Assembly (NCBI RefSeq): GCF_024169245.1
Contig: NZ_JALJWP010000001.1
Location: 1-64,000, forward strand
DNA: 64,000 nucleotides
Direction of reading: 5' to 3'
From: Pseudomonas koreensis
GTDB taxonomy: Bacteria > Pseudomonadota > Gammaproteobacteria > Pseudomonadales > Pseudomonadaceae
Shown: positions 21,730-31,464 of the stretch, in pieces
Numbering within the stretch: position 1 is the stretch's first letter
How the letters are laid out: the number at the start of each line of letters is the position of its first letter
Made by a program: the position numbers and the translations under genes
The notes under the pieces: model-generated
Database searches by the model: none
What the model was told of the DNA's origin: nothing
The model's input: only the letters and a program-made list of their open reading frames with translations

Positions 21730-21733
<4 letters not shown>
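19832..21733 (+). CDS. aauS: Sensor histidine kinase of the acidic amino acid system (DctB-like)
   Basis: 633 aa membrane kinase. One TM near residue 30, a periplasmic double-Cache/PDC sensor (about 50-310), a second TM (about 320-340), a coiled-coil, HisKA with H419 in IAHELNQPLAAM, and HATPase_c (N-box NLIGNALDAM, G1 DNGHGID, F FFTTKPGEQGLGLGL). DctB/AauS types sense dicarboxylates or acidic amino acids. The ATG at 19832 was chosen over an adjacent GTG. Stop overlaps aauR (ATGA), giving a coupled sensor-regulator pair. Confidence 0.92.
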
Positions 21734-23054
<1,321 letters not shown>

Positions 23055-23055
<1 letters not shown>

Positions 23056-23393
23056 TGGATCTGATTCTCAAAGCCGCTATCGGCGCCGCAGTGGTGCTGA
23101 TCCTCGCTGCGCTGTCGAAGACCAGAAACTACTACATCGCCGGCCTGGTACCGCTGTTTCCGACCTTTGCCCTGATTGCGCATTACATCGTCGGCAAGGG
23201 CCGCTCGGTCGACGACCTGAAGACCACGATCGTGTTTGGCATGTGGTCGATCATTCCGTACTTCATCTATCTGGCGACGTTGTATGTGATGGTCGACCGC
23301 ATGCGTCTGGAAGCATCGCTGGCCGTGGCGGCGGTGGCGTGGTTGATGGCGGCGACGGTGCTGGTCACGGTCTGGGTGCGGCTGCACAGTTAA
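23055..23393 (+). CDS. glpM: GlpM family membrane protein
   Basis: 112 aa, four predicted TM helices, with the conserved SKTRNYYIAGLVPLFPTFAL core of GlpM. In P. aeruginosa glpM lies directly after glpD and affects alginate production; its molecular job is not settled. Here it starts in the aauR stop codon (TGATG), so it has been captured as a coupled last gene of the aauSR unit. Confidence 0.9.
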
Positions 23394-23420
23394 GATCAGA
23401 GGCTACCCTCATCGGAACGA

Positions 23421-23655
23421 CGCCCGCCCAGCCCTCTCCCGGAGGGAGAGGGGGCCGACCGCAGGGTGCTTCAAATTACATCGACCTGAGAAACCGAGTC
23501 GATTATGGATTCGATGAAAAAGCGAGTCGATTATGGATGCGTAACTTGAACGCATTCACCGAACTCATAATCGACCCGGTCATTCAGGTCGGCGGATAGC
23601 GCAAGACACCTCGGTAAGTCCCCTCTCCCTCCGGGAGAGGGTCAGGGTGAGGGGC
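23421..23655. repeat. Composite intergenic repeat, copy 2
   Basis: Left arm CCAGCCCTCTCCCGGAGGGA and right arm CCCTCTCCCTCCGGGAGAGG, with the shared CTCGGTAAGTCCCCTCTCC block. The middle differs from copies 1 and 3 and carries an internal 16-bp direct repeat CGAGTCGATTATGGAT at 23495 and 23523. It fills the convergent gap between glpM and the hydrolase. Confidence 0.75.
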
Positions 23656-23671
23656 TCTTGATCTTCAGCAG

Positions 23672-24706
23672 CTAAAGCAGATTCCCCTGCGCCACCGGTT
23701 CAACCTGCGCCCAATGCGAAGTGTCCTCGCGATGCGCCTGCAAATACGGCAGCACCGCCGCCAGCAACGGCTCCTTGAACGCCTCTTGAAAGCGATGCGC
23801 CAATCCCGGAATCAGTTTCAGCTGACTGCCCTGAATGTGCGCCGCCAGGTGCACACCGTGCATCACCGGCAGCAGCGGATCCGCTGTGCCATGCACCACC
23901 AGGGTCGGCACGCGCAACTGATTGAGCAAGGCGACACGGCTAGGCTCGGCAAGGATCGCCATGATCTGCCGCTTCACGCCTTCGGGGTTGAACGCACGGT
24001 CATAGGACGCCGCCGCCTGCTGCAACAGCGCCTGTCGGTCATCGCTGACTGCCGGACTGCCCAACGCGGCCAGCAAATCCGCCTGCTGTTCCAGCGCTAC
24101 TTGACGATTGGGCGCACCACGCCGCGACAGCAACTGCACCAGCGCCGCACTCGGTGCCGGCAAGCCTTCGGCGCCCGAGGTGGTCATGATCAGCGTAAGG
24201 CTCTCGATCCGCTGCGGGGCCATTGCCGCCATGTGCTGAGCAATCATCCCGCCCATGCTCGCACCCAGCACATGGAATTGCTCGACGTGCAACGCGTCCA
24301 TCAGACCCAGCGCGTCGTCAGCCATGTCGGTCAGGCTATACGGTGCAGAAACGGGCAGGCCGAGCTTGTAGCGCAGCACTTCGAACGTCAGGTTGGCCTC
24401 CACCGGTGTCTGCCGCCAGGTCGACAGACCGACGTCCCGATTGTCATAGCGAATCACCCGAAAGCCCTGCTGACACAGCGCAACCACCACTTCGTCGGGC
24501 CAGTGAATCAACTGCCCGCCCAGGCCCATCACCAGCAACAGGGCCGGATCCTGAGCGCGACCGATGCTTTGATAGGCAATGCTCACCTGTTGCAGATCGA
24601 CCCGTTCGGTCGGCACATTGACGTCGCAACGCGCGGCTGCCGAAACCGCCGGGCCCAACAAAAGCGCGGCCAGCACGGCCGCGATTGATAAAAATTGCTT
24701 GAACAT
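23672..24706 (-). CDS. Alpha/beta hydrolase, exported
   Basis: 344 aa. A Sec signal of about 25 residues ([18 protein letters not shown]...) suggests a periplasmic enzyme. Oxyanion region [10 protein letters not shown], nucleophile elbow GASMGG (Ser nucleophile), late Asp in [11 protein letters not shown], and catalytic His in [10 protein letters not shown] are all seen. Substrate unknown. It is divergent from metR, as in other Pseudomonas. An open upstream extension is rejected because it would bury the signal peptide. Confidence 0.88.
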   Translation of the reverse strand: MFKQFLSIAAVLAALLLGPAVSAAARCDVNVPTERVDLQQVSIAYQSIGRAQDPALLLVMGLGGQLIHWPDEVVVALCQQGFRVIRYDNRDVGLSTWRQTPVEANLTFEVLRYKLGLPVSAPYSLTDMADDALGLMDALHVEQFHVLGASMGGMIAQHMAAMAPQRIESLTLIMTTSGAEGLPAPSAALVQLLSRRGAPNRQVALEQQADLLAALGSPAVSDDRQALLQQAAASYDRAFNPEGVKRQIMAILAEPSRVALLNQLRVPTLVVHGTADPLLPVMHGVHLAAHIQGSQLKLIPGLAHRFQEAFKEPLLAAVLPYLQAHREDTSHWAQVEPVAQGNLL

Positions 24707-24921
24707 GAAAAACACCGAAACGCAGAACCCCAGTAGAGCGCGAGTCTGATGAAGTTTGTTCAATCGCGCTGCCACACTTGCGTGACAGTTTGATGAAGAG
24801 TGCCGAGCGGTCACCCTCAGGGAATTCACGCGGTGAGTCAGAGGATGTCGACAGCCCGGTCAACATGAGACAAACTCAACCACCCTGCGATTGTCACAAG
24901 TTTTCTTCATGGAGCCAGCCG

Positions 24922-25839
24922 GTGCTTGAAATCCGTCACCTGAAAACCCTGCATGCCCTGCGCGAAGCCGACAGTCTGGTCGATGCCGCTGACCGCCTGC
25001 ATCTGACGCAGTCAGCCCTGTCGCATCAATTCAAAGAACTTGAAGAGCGCATGGGCATGCAACTGTTCGTGCGCAAGACCAAACCGGTGCGGTTCACCAG
25101 CGCCGGTTTGCGCCTGCTGCAACTGGCTGACGCCACCCTGCCCTTGCTGCGTGCCGCCGAGCGCGATATCAGTCGTCTGGCCGGTGGCACCGCCGGGCGT
25201 TTGCACATGGCCATCGAATGCCACAGTTGCTTCCAGTGGCTGATGCCGACCATCGACCAATTCCGCGATGCGTGGCCGGAGGTCGAGCTGGATCTCGCCT
25301 CGGGCTTTGCCTTCGCCCCGCTGCCAGCCCTGGCGCGTGGAGATCTGGATCTGGTGGTGACTTCCGACCCGCTGGAGATTGCCGGCATCACTTACGTGCC
25401 GCTGTTCACTTACGAAGCCATGCTCGCGGTCGCCAATCAGCATGCACTGGCGAGCAAGCCGTACATCGTCCCGGAAGACTTGTTGACCGAAACGCTGATC
25501 ACCTACCCGGTGGAACGCGACCGCCTCGACATTTTCACGCGTTTTCTGGAACCGGCCGACATCGAGCCGGCGCAAGTGCGCACCTCGGAACTGACGGTGA
25601 TGATGATGCAACTGGTCGCCAGCGGACGTGGCGTCTGCGGCATGCCGCACTGGGCGCTGCACGAATACAGTTCGCGCGGTTATGTGAAGGGTAAACGGCT
25701 TGGGGAAAAAGGCTTGTTCGCGACGCTGTATGCAGCGATTCGCACCGACATGCTCGATGCACCGTACATGCGTGATTTTCTGCTGACGGCCAAAGACACC
25801 TCGTTCTCGACCCTGGACGGTGTCAGCGCGGTTCGCTGA
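24922..25839 (+). CDS. metR: LysR family regulator of methionine synthesis
   Basis: 305 aa MetR. HTH at about residues 5-60 ([38 protein letters not shown], quoted in part: [18 protein letters not shown]) is the highly conserved MetR form. The effector domain has [10 protein letters not shown]. MetR activates metE/metH with homocysteine as co-inducer. GTG start with GGAG 6 nt upstream; earlier ATGs give a poor N terminus. Divergent from the hydrolase gene over 215 bp. Confidence 0.93.
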   Translation: MLEIRHLKTLHALREADSLVDAADRLHLTQSALSHQFKELEERMGMQLFVRKTKPVRFTSAGLRLLQLADATLPLLRAAERDISRLAGGTAGRLHMAIECHSCFQWLMPTIDQFRDAWPEVELDLASGFAFAPLPALARGDLDLVVTSDPLEIAGITYVPLFTYEAMLAVANQHALASKPYIVPEDLLTETLITYPVERDRLDIFTRFLEPADIEPAQVRTSELTVMMMQLVASGRGVCGMPHWALHEYSSRGYVKGKRLGEKGLFATLYAAIRTDMLDAPYMRDFLLTAKDTSFSTLDGVSAVR

Positions 25840-25847
25840 ACGCCAAA

Positions 25848-25920
25848 ATCAAAAGATCGCAGCCTTCGGCAGCTCCTACATCAACCGTGTAGGAGCTGCC
25901 GAAGGCTGCGATCTTTTGAT
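25848..25920. repeat. Paired inverted REP, perfect palindrome
   Basis: Two 33-bp arms (ATCAAAAGATCGCAGCCTTC... and complement) with a 7-nt spacer. It lies between convergent metR and the GNAT gene, 3 nt from the GNAT stop. Long perfect arms suggest recent insertion and a possible bidirectional terminator. Confidence 0.92.
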
Positions 25921-25922
25921 CT

Positions 25923-26429
25923 TCATGCCGGATGGACTTCACGCCACATGTGGATCTTGTCGAAATAATCTTCGCCGACCCGCACCGCGAGTGGTTCAAG
26001 GCCGAACTGGACGAAGCCACAGCGCTGATAGAGGTTGAAAGCAGCGTCATTGCCGGCGGTAACAGTGAGCTGGATGACTTTCAGTTCGCGATGATTTTGC
26101 GTTTCGGCAATGGCTGCTTGCACCAGTTCATGACCCAAACCGTGCTGACGAAAATCGGCTGATACGTACATCCCGAACAGCGTTGCCTTGTGCCGGGCTT
26201 TCTCGCGCGGTTCGAAGGCCAGGCCAACAATGCCGGCGAGCGTGCTGCCGTCGAAGGCACCGAGCACCACATCGAGCTTGCTGGTCAGGCGGCCCTCCCA
26301 CCAGCTCAAGGGCATTACCGCGCGTTCGCGCACGCTGGAGGTGAACGCCTGCGGATGCCGGTCGTAGGCTTCGAGCATCAGCTCGCGGTAAGCCAGGGCA
26401 TGACTGGCATCCAGCCGTTCGATCCACAC
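25923..26429 (-). CDS. GNAT family N-acetyltransferase
   Basis: 168 aa from a GTG that follows the LysE stop by one base. Acetyl-CoA fold signs: FGMYVSADFRQHGLGHELV (motif A, Q/R-x-x-G-x-G/A-like RQHGLG) and NDAAFNLYQRCGF (motif B). Substrate unknown. A TTG eight codons upstream would overlap lysE-like gene by 23 nt; the GTG is preferred because the family usually begins at this point. Confidence 0.85.
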   Translation of the reverse strand: MWIERLDASHALAYRELMLEAYDRHPQAFTSSVRERAVMPLSWWEGRLTSKLDVVLGAFDGSTLAGIVGLAFEPREKARHKATLFGMYVSADFRQHGLGHELVQAAIAETQNHRELKVIQLTVTAGNDAAFNLYQRCGFVQFGLEPLAVRVGEDYFDKIHMWREVHPA

Positions 26430-26430
26430 C

Positions 26431-27069
26431 TCAGGCGGTCCGCCGCTGTTCAAGCATCAACCGCACCGCGAGGCCGCCAAGGACCAGGCCCATGAAATAG
26501 CGCTGCAACGCCAGCCAGGTCGGGTTACGCACAAACCACGAAGCGATGGCCGCCGCGAACAGCGCGATCAGCAAATTGACGCAGAAACTGACGCTGATCT
26601 GGGTCAGGCCGAGCACGATGCTTTGGGTGAACACCGAGCCGTGTTCAGGGGTGATGAATTGCGGAAATACCGAGAGGTAGAACACGGCGATTTTCGGGTT
26701 CAGCGCGCTGGTGAGAAAGCCCATGGTGATCAGCTTGCGTGACGAGTCGGCCGGCAATTGCTGCGCTTCGAACGGCGAGCGCGCGCCGGGTTTCACCGCT
26801 TGCCAGGCCAGCCACAACAGGTACAGCGCACCGGCCCATTTCAGCACTTCATAAGCCATCGGCACGGCGAGGAACACTGCGGTCAAACCGGCCGCCGCCG
26901 CAAACAGATGCACAAAGAACCCCGCCACCACGCCGAGCAACGACGTGATCCCGGCCTTGCGTCCCTGACAGATCGAGCGCGAGATGAGATAGATCATGTT
27001 GGGCCCCGGTGTCAGCACCATCAGCAGTGCAGCGGCGGCAAACATCAGCAGGTCTGGCAGCGGGATCAT
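26431..27069 (-). CDS. LysE family amino acid/threonine exporter
   Basis: 212 aa inner-membrane protein with about six TM segments and the RhtB/LysE start pattern LTPGPNMIYLISRSICQGRKAG (core TPGPNM). These proteins export amino acids or derivatives such as homoserine lactone. AAGGA ribosome site. Immediately followed by the GNAT gene, so an acetylate-and-export unit is possible. Confidence 0.9.
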   Translation of the reverse strand: MIPLPDLLMFAAAALLMVLTPGPNMIYLISRSICQGRKAGITSLLGVVAGFFVHLFAAAAGLTAVFLAVPMAYEVLKWAGALYLLWLAWQAVKPGARSPFEAQQLPADSSRKLITMGFLTSALNPKIAVFYLSVFPQFITPEHGSVFTQSIVLGLTQISVSFCVNLLIALFAAAIASWFVRNPTWLALQRYFMGLVLGGLAVRLMLEQRRTA

Positions 27070-27092
27070 GGCAAAGTCCTTTGCGAGGATGA

Positions 27093-27527
27093 TCAGGCGA
27101 GTGCGGTCAGTGAACGGCGATAAAACGGCAGGATGTGCTCGCGTGTCAATGGTGCCAGTTCAAGCGCCGGATCAGTGGCCGGATCGACCCAGATGACCTC
27201 CTCGATTTCGGCTGCGGGCATAACGTCAGCGTCGATCATCAGTTGAAAAATGTCGGCATGCACGACGAACCCCGGCTCGTTGGCGGCAGGTGCCGAGAAC
27301 TGGCCGAGAAAGGAGGCCTGCGCCGGATTGATCTGAAGCCCCAATTCCTCTTCCAGCTCTCGGGCAAGGGCGTGGATCGGCAGCTCATGGGCTTCGATCT
27401 TGCCGCCCGGTTGCATGAACGCCGTGGTGCCACGCTTGCGCACCAGCAAGGTCTGGCCTTGGGCGTTGAGCAGCAGCGCGGCGGCGATATGGATGAGGTG
27501 TGTCGGAGCAACAGATACGGAAGTCAC
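27093..27527 (-). CDS. Nudix hydrolase
   Basis: 144 aa. Nudix box GGKIEAHELPIHALARELEEELG fits G-x5-E-x7-REUXEE-x-GU (shown as core RELEEELG). These enzymes hydrolyse nucleoside diphosphate derivatives; the substrate is not evident. It begins at GTG with a weak ribosome site, and no better start is seen. It precedes the LysE/GNAT pair on the same strand. Confidence 0.88.
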   Translation of the reverse strand: MTSVSVAPTHLIHIAAALLLNAQGQTLLVRKRGTTAFMQPGGKIEAHELPIHALARELEEELGLQINPAQASFLGQFSAPAANEPGFVVHADIFQLMIDADVMPAAEIEEVIWVDPATDPALELAPLTREHILPFYRRSLTALA

Positions 27528-27593
27528 GGAGCAGTCACCAGCCTGAAAAACCGCAAGGATCCCATGCCCGCGTCTATGCCGTCACCTCGCCGG

Positions 27594-28955
27594 TCATTCC
27601 TCCACAGCCTTGAGCTCGGCTTCAACCTCCTCCGGTACCTTGACGAAAATCTTGTACTTGCCGCCTTCCATCGCTTCGAACGCGATCAGTTTTTCCACCA
27701 GCAGCGCACTGAGAACCTTGCCGGCGTTAAGCAGCAGCATGCCGTTATCAGCATTGAGATTGCGCGCCAGAATCATTCCCGCCGCCAGGTCCCGGGTGGA
27801 CAGCACCTTGACCGACGGGTCGGCCAGCGTGACGTCGCTGAGGAATGCCGCACAGACCTGAATGAAATCTTCGACCAGATCAGGATCGTACAAACGCCCG
27901 GCGTACTGGCGCAGGTAAAGCAATGCTTCGTCGCTGTTCATCTGTCGCTCGAGAATCAGACCGCGCTGCAACTCGACGAAATCCACTGCCAGTTTCAGCA
28001 GACGCGAACCGAATGGAATGCCCTCGCCCTTGAGCCGGTCGGGAAACCCGCTGCCGTCCCAGCGCTCCTGATGGTGCAGGATCAGACGCGCCGCGTCCTT
28101 CATCGGATCCAGCGTCATGAGCAACGATTCGCTCTGCTTCGGATAATCGCGATAACGCTCGCGCTCGGTATGGCGCAGCAGATCCGAAGGCGTGGTCATC
28201 ATCGCGTCGGTCCAGCTCAGCTTGCCGATGTTGTACAACGCCGCAGCCATGGCCAGGTCGCGACTGCTGGCTTCGTCCAGGCCATGCTGTTTGCAGTAGC
28301 TGCGCACCAGTTCGATGATCTGCCGGTTGGTCTGTTTGGCAGGCGGCAAACGCAGATTGGCCAGCAGCGAAAACACTTCGGTGCCAGTGACATAGCTGTG
28401 CTTGAGCTCTTCGTACGCCAGATCGAGCATGTCGGCGGTCTGCTGCAGCTCGGCGGTGCGCGCCGCCACATGTTTTTCCAGGGTGATGTTGAGCTGCTTG
28501 AGCTGGTCGTTCTGCATCCGCGTCAAGTGCTCCAGCCGCTCGCGCTCCTGCTCGGAATGCTGGTGTTCGAGAGACTGACGCAGGATCAGCAGCAATTCCT
28601 CGTCATTCCACGGCTTGCTGATGTAACGGTGAATCTGCCCGTCGTTAATGGCTTTGATGATCGCCGACGGATCGGCATAGCCGGTAAGCATGATCCGCGC
28701 AGTCTGCGGATAGCGCTGACGAACATGGGCCAGTAACGAAGCGCCGTCCATGCCCGGCATGCGCGCATCGCTCATCACCAGATTCACCGGCTGCTGCGCA
28801 AGGATGTCCAGCGCCTGGGCGCCGCTGGTGGCCAGCAGAACGTCGTAGGGTTGGCCGCGCAACAGACGGCGCAGGCTGTTGAGGATCGATTCCTCGTCAT
28901 CAACCAACAGCACCGTGGGTCGATGCCCCGGCATCGGGGCGGATTGCTCTTCCAT
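27594..28955 (-). CDS. Response regulator with degenerate HD-GYP (YN-GYP) domain
   Basis: 453 aa. Receiver at residues 13-125 (VLLVDDEES, phospho-Asp in VMSDARMPG, Thr in LTGYAD, Lys in SKPW), a coiled linker, then an HD-GYP fold. The HD pair is replaced by YN (ALYNIGKL, codons at 28230-28235), while HHQERWDGSGFP keeps a GYP-like loop. Canonical HD-GYP proteins degrade c-di-GMP; loss of HD should stop catalysis. P. aeruginosa PA2572 is a known YN-GYP receiver protein with the same layout, so it may be an orthologue with a regulatory role. Divergent from the c-di-GMP operon over 250 bp. Confidence 0.88.
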   Translation of the reverse strand: MEEQSAPMPGHRPTVLLVDDEESILNSLRRLLRGQPYDVLLATSGAQALDILAQQPVNLVMSDARMPGMDGASLLAHVRQRYPQTARIMLTGYADPSAIIKAINDGQIHRYISKPWNDEELLLILRQSLEHQHSEQERERLEHLTRMQNDQLKQLNITLEKHVAARTAELQQTADMLDLAYEELKHSYVTGTEVFSLLANLRLPPAKQTNRQIIELVRSYCKQHGLDEASSRDLAMAAALYNIGKLSWTDAMMTTPSDLLRHTERERYRDYPKQSESLLMTLDPMKDAARLILHHQERWDGSGFPDRLKGEGIPFGSRLLKLAVDFVELQRGLILERQMNSDEALLYLRQYAGRLYDPDLVEDFIQVCAAFLSDVTLADPSVKVLSTRDLAAGMILARNLNADNGMLLLNAGKVLSALLVEKLIAFEAMEGGKYKIFVKVPEEVEAELKAVEE

Positions 28956-29100
28956 GGCATGGCCTCAAAACGAAAACAGGGTTAACGGCACACCGAACAA
29001 ACACCTCGCAAGTCCGTGCCTGTGTCCAAGGCTAGATGATTTCTGCCTGATTTCACGCAAATCTTCCTGCGGGCCTGAAAGCGTAGTACCGAGTAGACGA

Positions 29101-29107
29101 CTATGCT
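29101..29107 (+). promoter_or_regulatory. Possible RpoS-type -10 element
   Basis: CTATGCT resembles the extended -10 of stationary-phase promoters and is about 100 bp before the first signalling gene. No good -35 is present, which is common for RpoS promoters. Confidence 0.3.
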
Positions 29108-29205
29108 CAGTACAGCGCAGGACACCGTGGCTCTGGAACTGGCAATTGGCGAAGGAAAAGGATGCCCAGGATGACAACAGCATGCCAGCCTCTGGCAGGC
29201 ACGAC

Positions 29206-31464
29206 ATGAACCGGCCAACCGCGCACATCAATCGTCGTGTGCTGATCGTCGACGACAGTCCGGCGATCCATGGCGATTTCGCCAAGATTCTCAGTCCGGT
29301 CATCCTGGACGACGAGGGTCTGGGCGAAACCGAGAATTTGTTGTTCGGCACTCCGTCCGCCAGACAATCCCAGCAGTTCGAACTCGATTCGGCCTTCCAG
29401 GGCCGCGAAGCCCTCGACAGAGTCGAAGCCGCGCTGGCAGAAAACCGCCCCTATGCGATGGCGTTCATCGACATGCGCATGCCACCGGGCTGGGATGGCC
29501 TGGAAACCATCGAACGGCTGTGGCAAGTCGATCCCCGATTGCAAGTTGCGCTGTGCACGGCCTATTCCGATTATTCCTGGGAAGAAATCGACCGGCGTCT
29601 GGAGCTGAATGACCGGTTGCTGATTCTGAAAAAACCCTTCGACGCGATCGAGATCCGGCAGATGGCCAGCGCCCTCACGGTCAAATGGCAAATGACCGAA
29701 GACGCCGAACTGAAGATGAACCTGCTGGAAAATGCAGTCCAGGAGCGCACCCGCGAGCTGTCCGACGCCAACATCATTGTGCAGAACAGCCCGACCATCC
29801 TGTACCGCTTGCGCGGTGATCCCTCGTTCGCGTTGATGTATATCTCCCACAACATTACCCGCTACGGCCATGTCGCCGCCGATCTGGTGGGCTCGCCAGA
29901 CTGGGCGCAGGTGCTGATTCACCCGGACGATCACGCCAGCGTCGACGCAGCCATGGCCCGGGTTATGGATCGGCATGCATCGGGCGCTTCCATAGAATTT
30001 CGCATGCGCACCGGCCAGGGCACCTGGCGCTGGGTGGAAAACCGCTACATCCCGGTGCGCGATCATGACGGCCGACTATTGGAGGTCGAAGGCATCATCC
30101 TCGACATCACCGAACGTCGTCTGGCCGAGGACAAACTGGCCTTGCTGGCCCGCTCCGATGGCCTGACGGGCCTGGCCAACCGCGCCACCCTGATCGAACG
30201 CCTGCATCAGGCATTCGCTGCCGCGCGCCGGGGCGCCATGCCGTTTGCGGTGTTTTATCTGGATCTGGACCACTTCAAGCGGATCAATGACACCCTGGGT
30301 CACCCGGTGGGCGATCTGCTGCTGCAGGAAGTCGCCCGGCGCATCAAATCCGGCGTGCGGGAAAACGACGTGGTGGCGCGCCTGGGCGGTGACGAATTCG
30401 CGATCCTGCAACTGGACGTCAGTGACCCGACCCAATCGGCCGCGATGGCCGCCAATATCCGCGACACGTTGCTCGCGCCCTACAACCTGGCCGGCAATGC
30501 GCTGCACATTTCGGTGAGCATCGGTATCAGCAGTTACAACGATCTGAGCCTCGATGCCGACAGCCTGCTCGGGCAGGCCGATATGGCGCTGTATCGGGCC
30601 AAGGAAATGGGCCGCAACCAGTATCACTTCCATTCCGAGGCAATCTCCCGGGAAATGGCGGATCGCATGACCCTGATCAGCGAATTGATGACAGCCCTCG
30701 AGAACCATGAACTGATGTTGCGTTATGCACCGGAAGTTGATCAGCACAGCGGCCGGATTCTGGGCATGGAGGCGCAGATCCTCTGGCAGCATCCGCGCCT
30801 CGGCCTGTTGCCGGCCTGCGATTTCGTGCCGATCGCGGAGAAAACCGGCGCGATCATTCCGCTCGGACGCTGGGTGCTGAATCACGCCTGCCAGCAGATG
30901 CATCTGTGGCGTAACGAAGGGGTCGCACCGCCGGTGATGGCGATTAAACTTTCGCTGGCGCAACTCAAGAGCGGTCCGGAACTCATCTACGACGTGCTGC
31001 GCACCACCGCCCGCTGGGAACTCGCCCCCTGGGACCTGCGCTTCGATGTTACCGAGGCCACGCTGGCCCAGACCAAATGGACGCACAACGATGCGTTGCC
31101 GCGCCTGCGTGAACTGGGTGTGACCATCGCCATCGATGATTTCGGCACCGAATACTCCTCGTTCGACTACCTGAAAACCTACCGGGTCAATCACCTCAAA
31201 CTGGCCCAGAGCTTCGTCGACAGTGCCGCCCACGATGTCGCCGGCGCCAACGCCCTGCGTGCCATCGTCAACTTCGCCCGGGACCTGGACATCGGCATCA
31301 TCGCTGATGGCCAACCGTCGCCGGACCTGCCTTGCGCGACCGTCGCCGCGCCCCCGCTGCCCAGCGCCCGCGGGCGGTATTTCAGCGCGGCGGTCAGCGC
31401 CGAGCAGGCCGGGCGTTTGCTCAAGGAAAGTTGCCGTCGGGCGCCGAAGGAGGACGAGGCATGA
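29206..31464 (+). CDS. Response regulator REC-PAS-GGDEF-EAL with intact GGDEF and degenerate EAL
   Basis: 752 aa. REC at about 10-150 with DD16/17 and phospho-Asp in FIDMRMPPGWDG; PAS (about 185-305); GGDEF at 394-398 with an RxxD inhibitory site (REND) five residues ahead; EAL-like domain to the end. The EAL site is broken: EAL reads EAQ (522-524), the metal Asn of SVNLS is Lys (AIKLS), KID reads KLA, AEG reads ADG, and the C-terminal ET..QL..QG region is eroded. Predicted: a phosphorylation-controlled diguanylate cyclase. The start aligns with the paralogue at 31461; an ATG at 29182 with a better ribosome site is possible. Stop overlaps the next gene. Confidence 0.9.
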   Translation: MNRPTAHINRRVLIVDDSPAIHGDFAKILSPVILDDEGLGETENLLFGTPSARQSQQFELDSAFQGREALDRVEAALAENRPYAMAFIDMRMPPGWDGLETIERLWQVDPRLQVALCTAYSDYSWEEIDRRLELNDRLLILKKPFDAIEIRQMASALTVKWQMTEDAELKMNLLENAVQERTRELSDANIIVQNSPTILYRLRGDPSFALMYISHNITRYGHVAADLVGSPDWAQVLIHPDDHASVDAAMARVMDRHASGASIEFRMRTGQGTWRWVENRYIPVRDHDGRLLEVEGIILDITERRLAEDKLALLARSDGLTGLANRATLIERLHQAFAAARRGAMPFAVFYLDLDHFKRINDTLGHPVGDLLLQEVARRIKSGVRENDVVARLGGDEFAILQLDVSDPTQSAAMAANIRDTLLAPYNLAGNALHISVSIGISSYNDLSLDADSLLGQADMALYRAKEMGRNQYHFHSEAISREMADRMTLISELMTALENHELMLRYAPEVDQHSGRILGMEAQILWQHPRLGLLPACDFVPIAEKTGAIIPLGRWVLNHACQQMHLWRNEGVAPPVMAIKLSLAQLKSGPELIYDVLRTTARWELAPWDLRFDVTEATLAQTKWTHNDALPRLRELGVTIAIDDFGTEYSSFDYLKTYRVNHLKLAQSFVDSAAHDVAGANALRAIVNFARDLDIGIIADGQPSPDLPCATVAAPPLPSARGRYFSAAVSAEQAGRLLKESCRRAPKEDEA

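Noticed and set aside
23495..23538. 16-bp direct repeat CGAGTCGATTATGGAT as an attachment site
   Set aside because: Both copies lie within the composite repeat 28 bp apart, with no integrase nearby.
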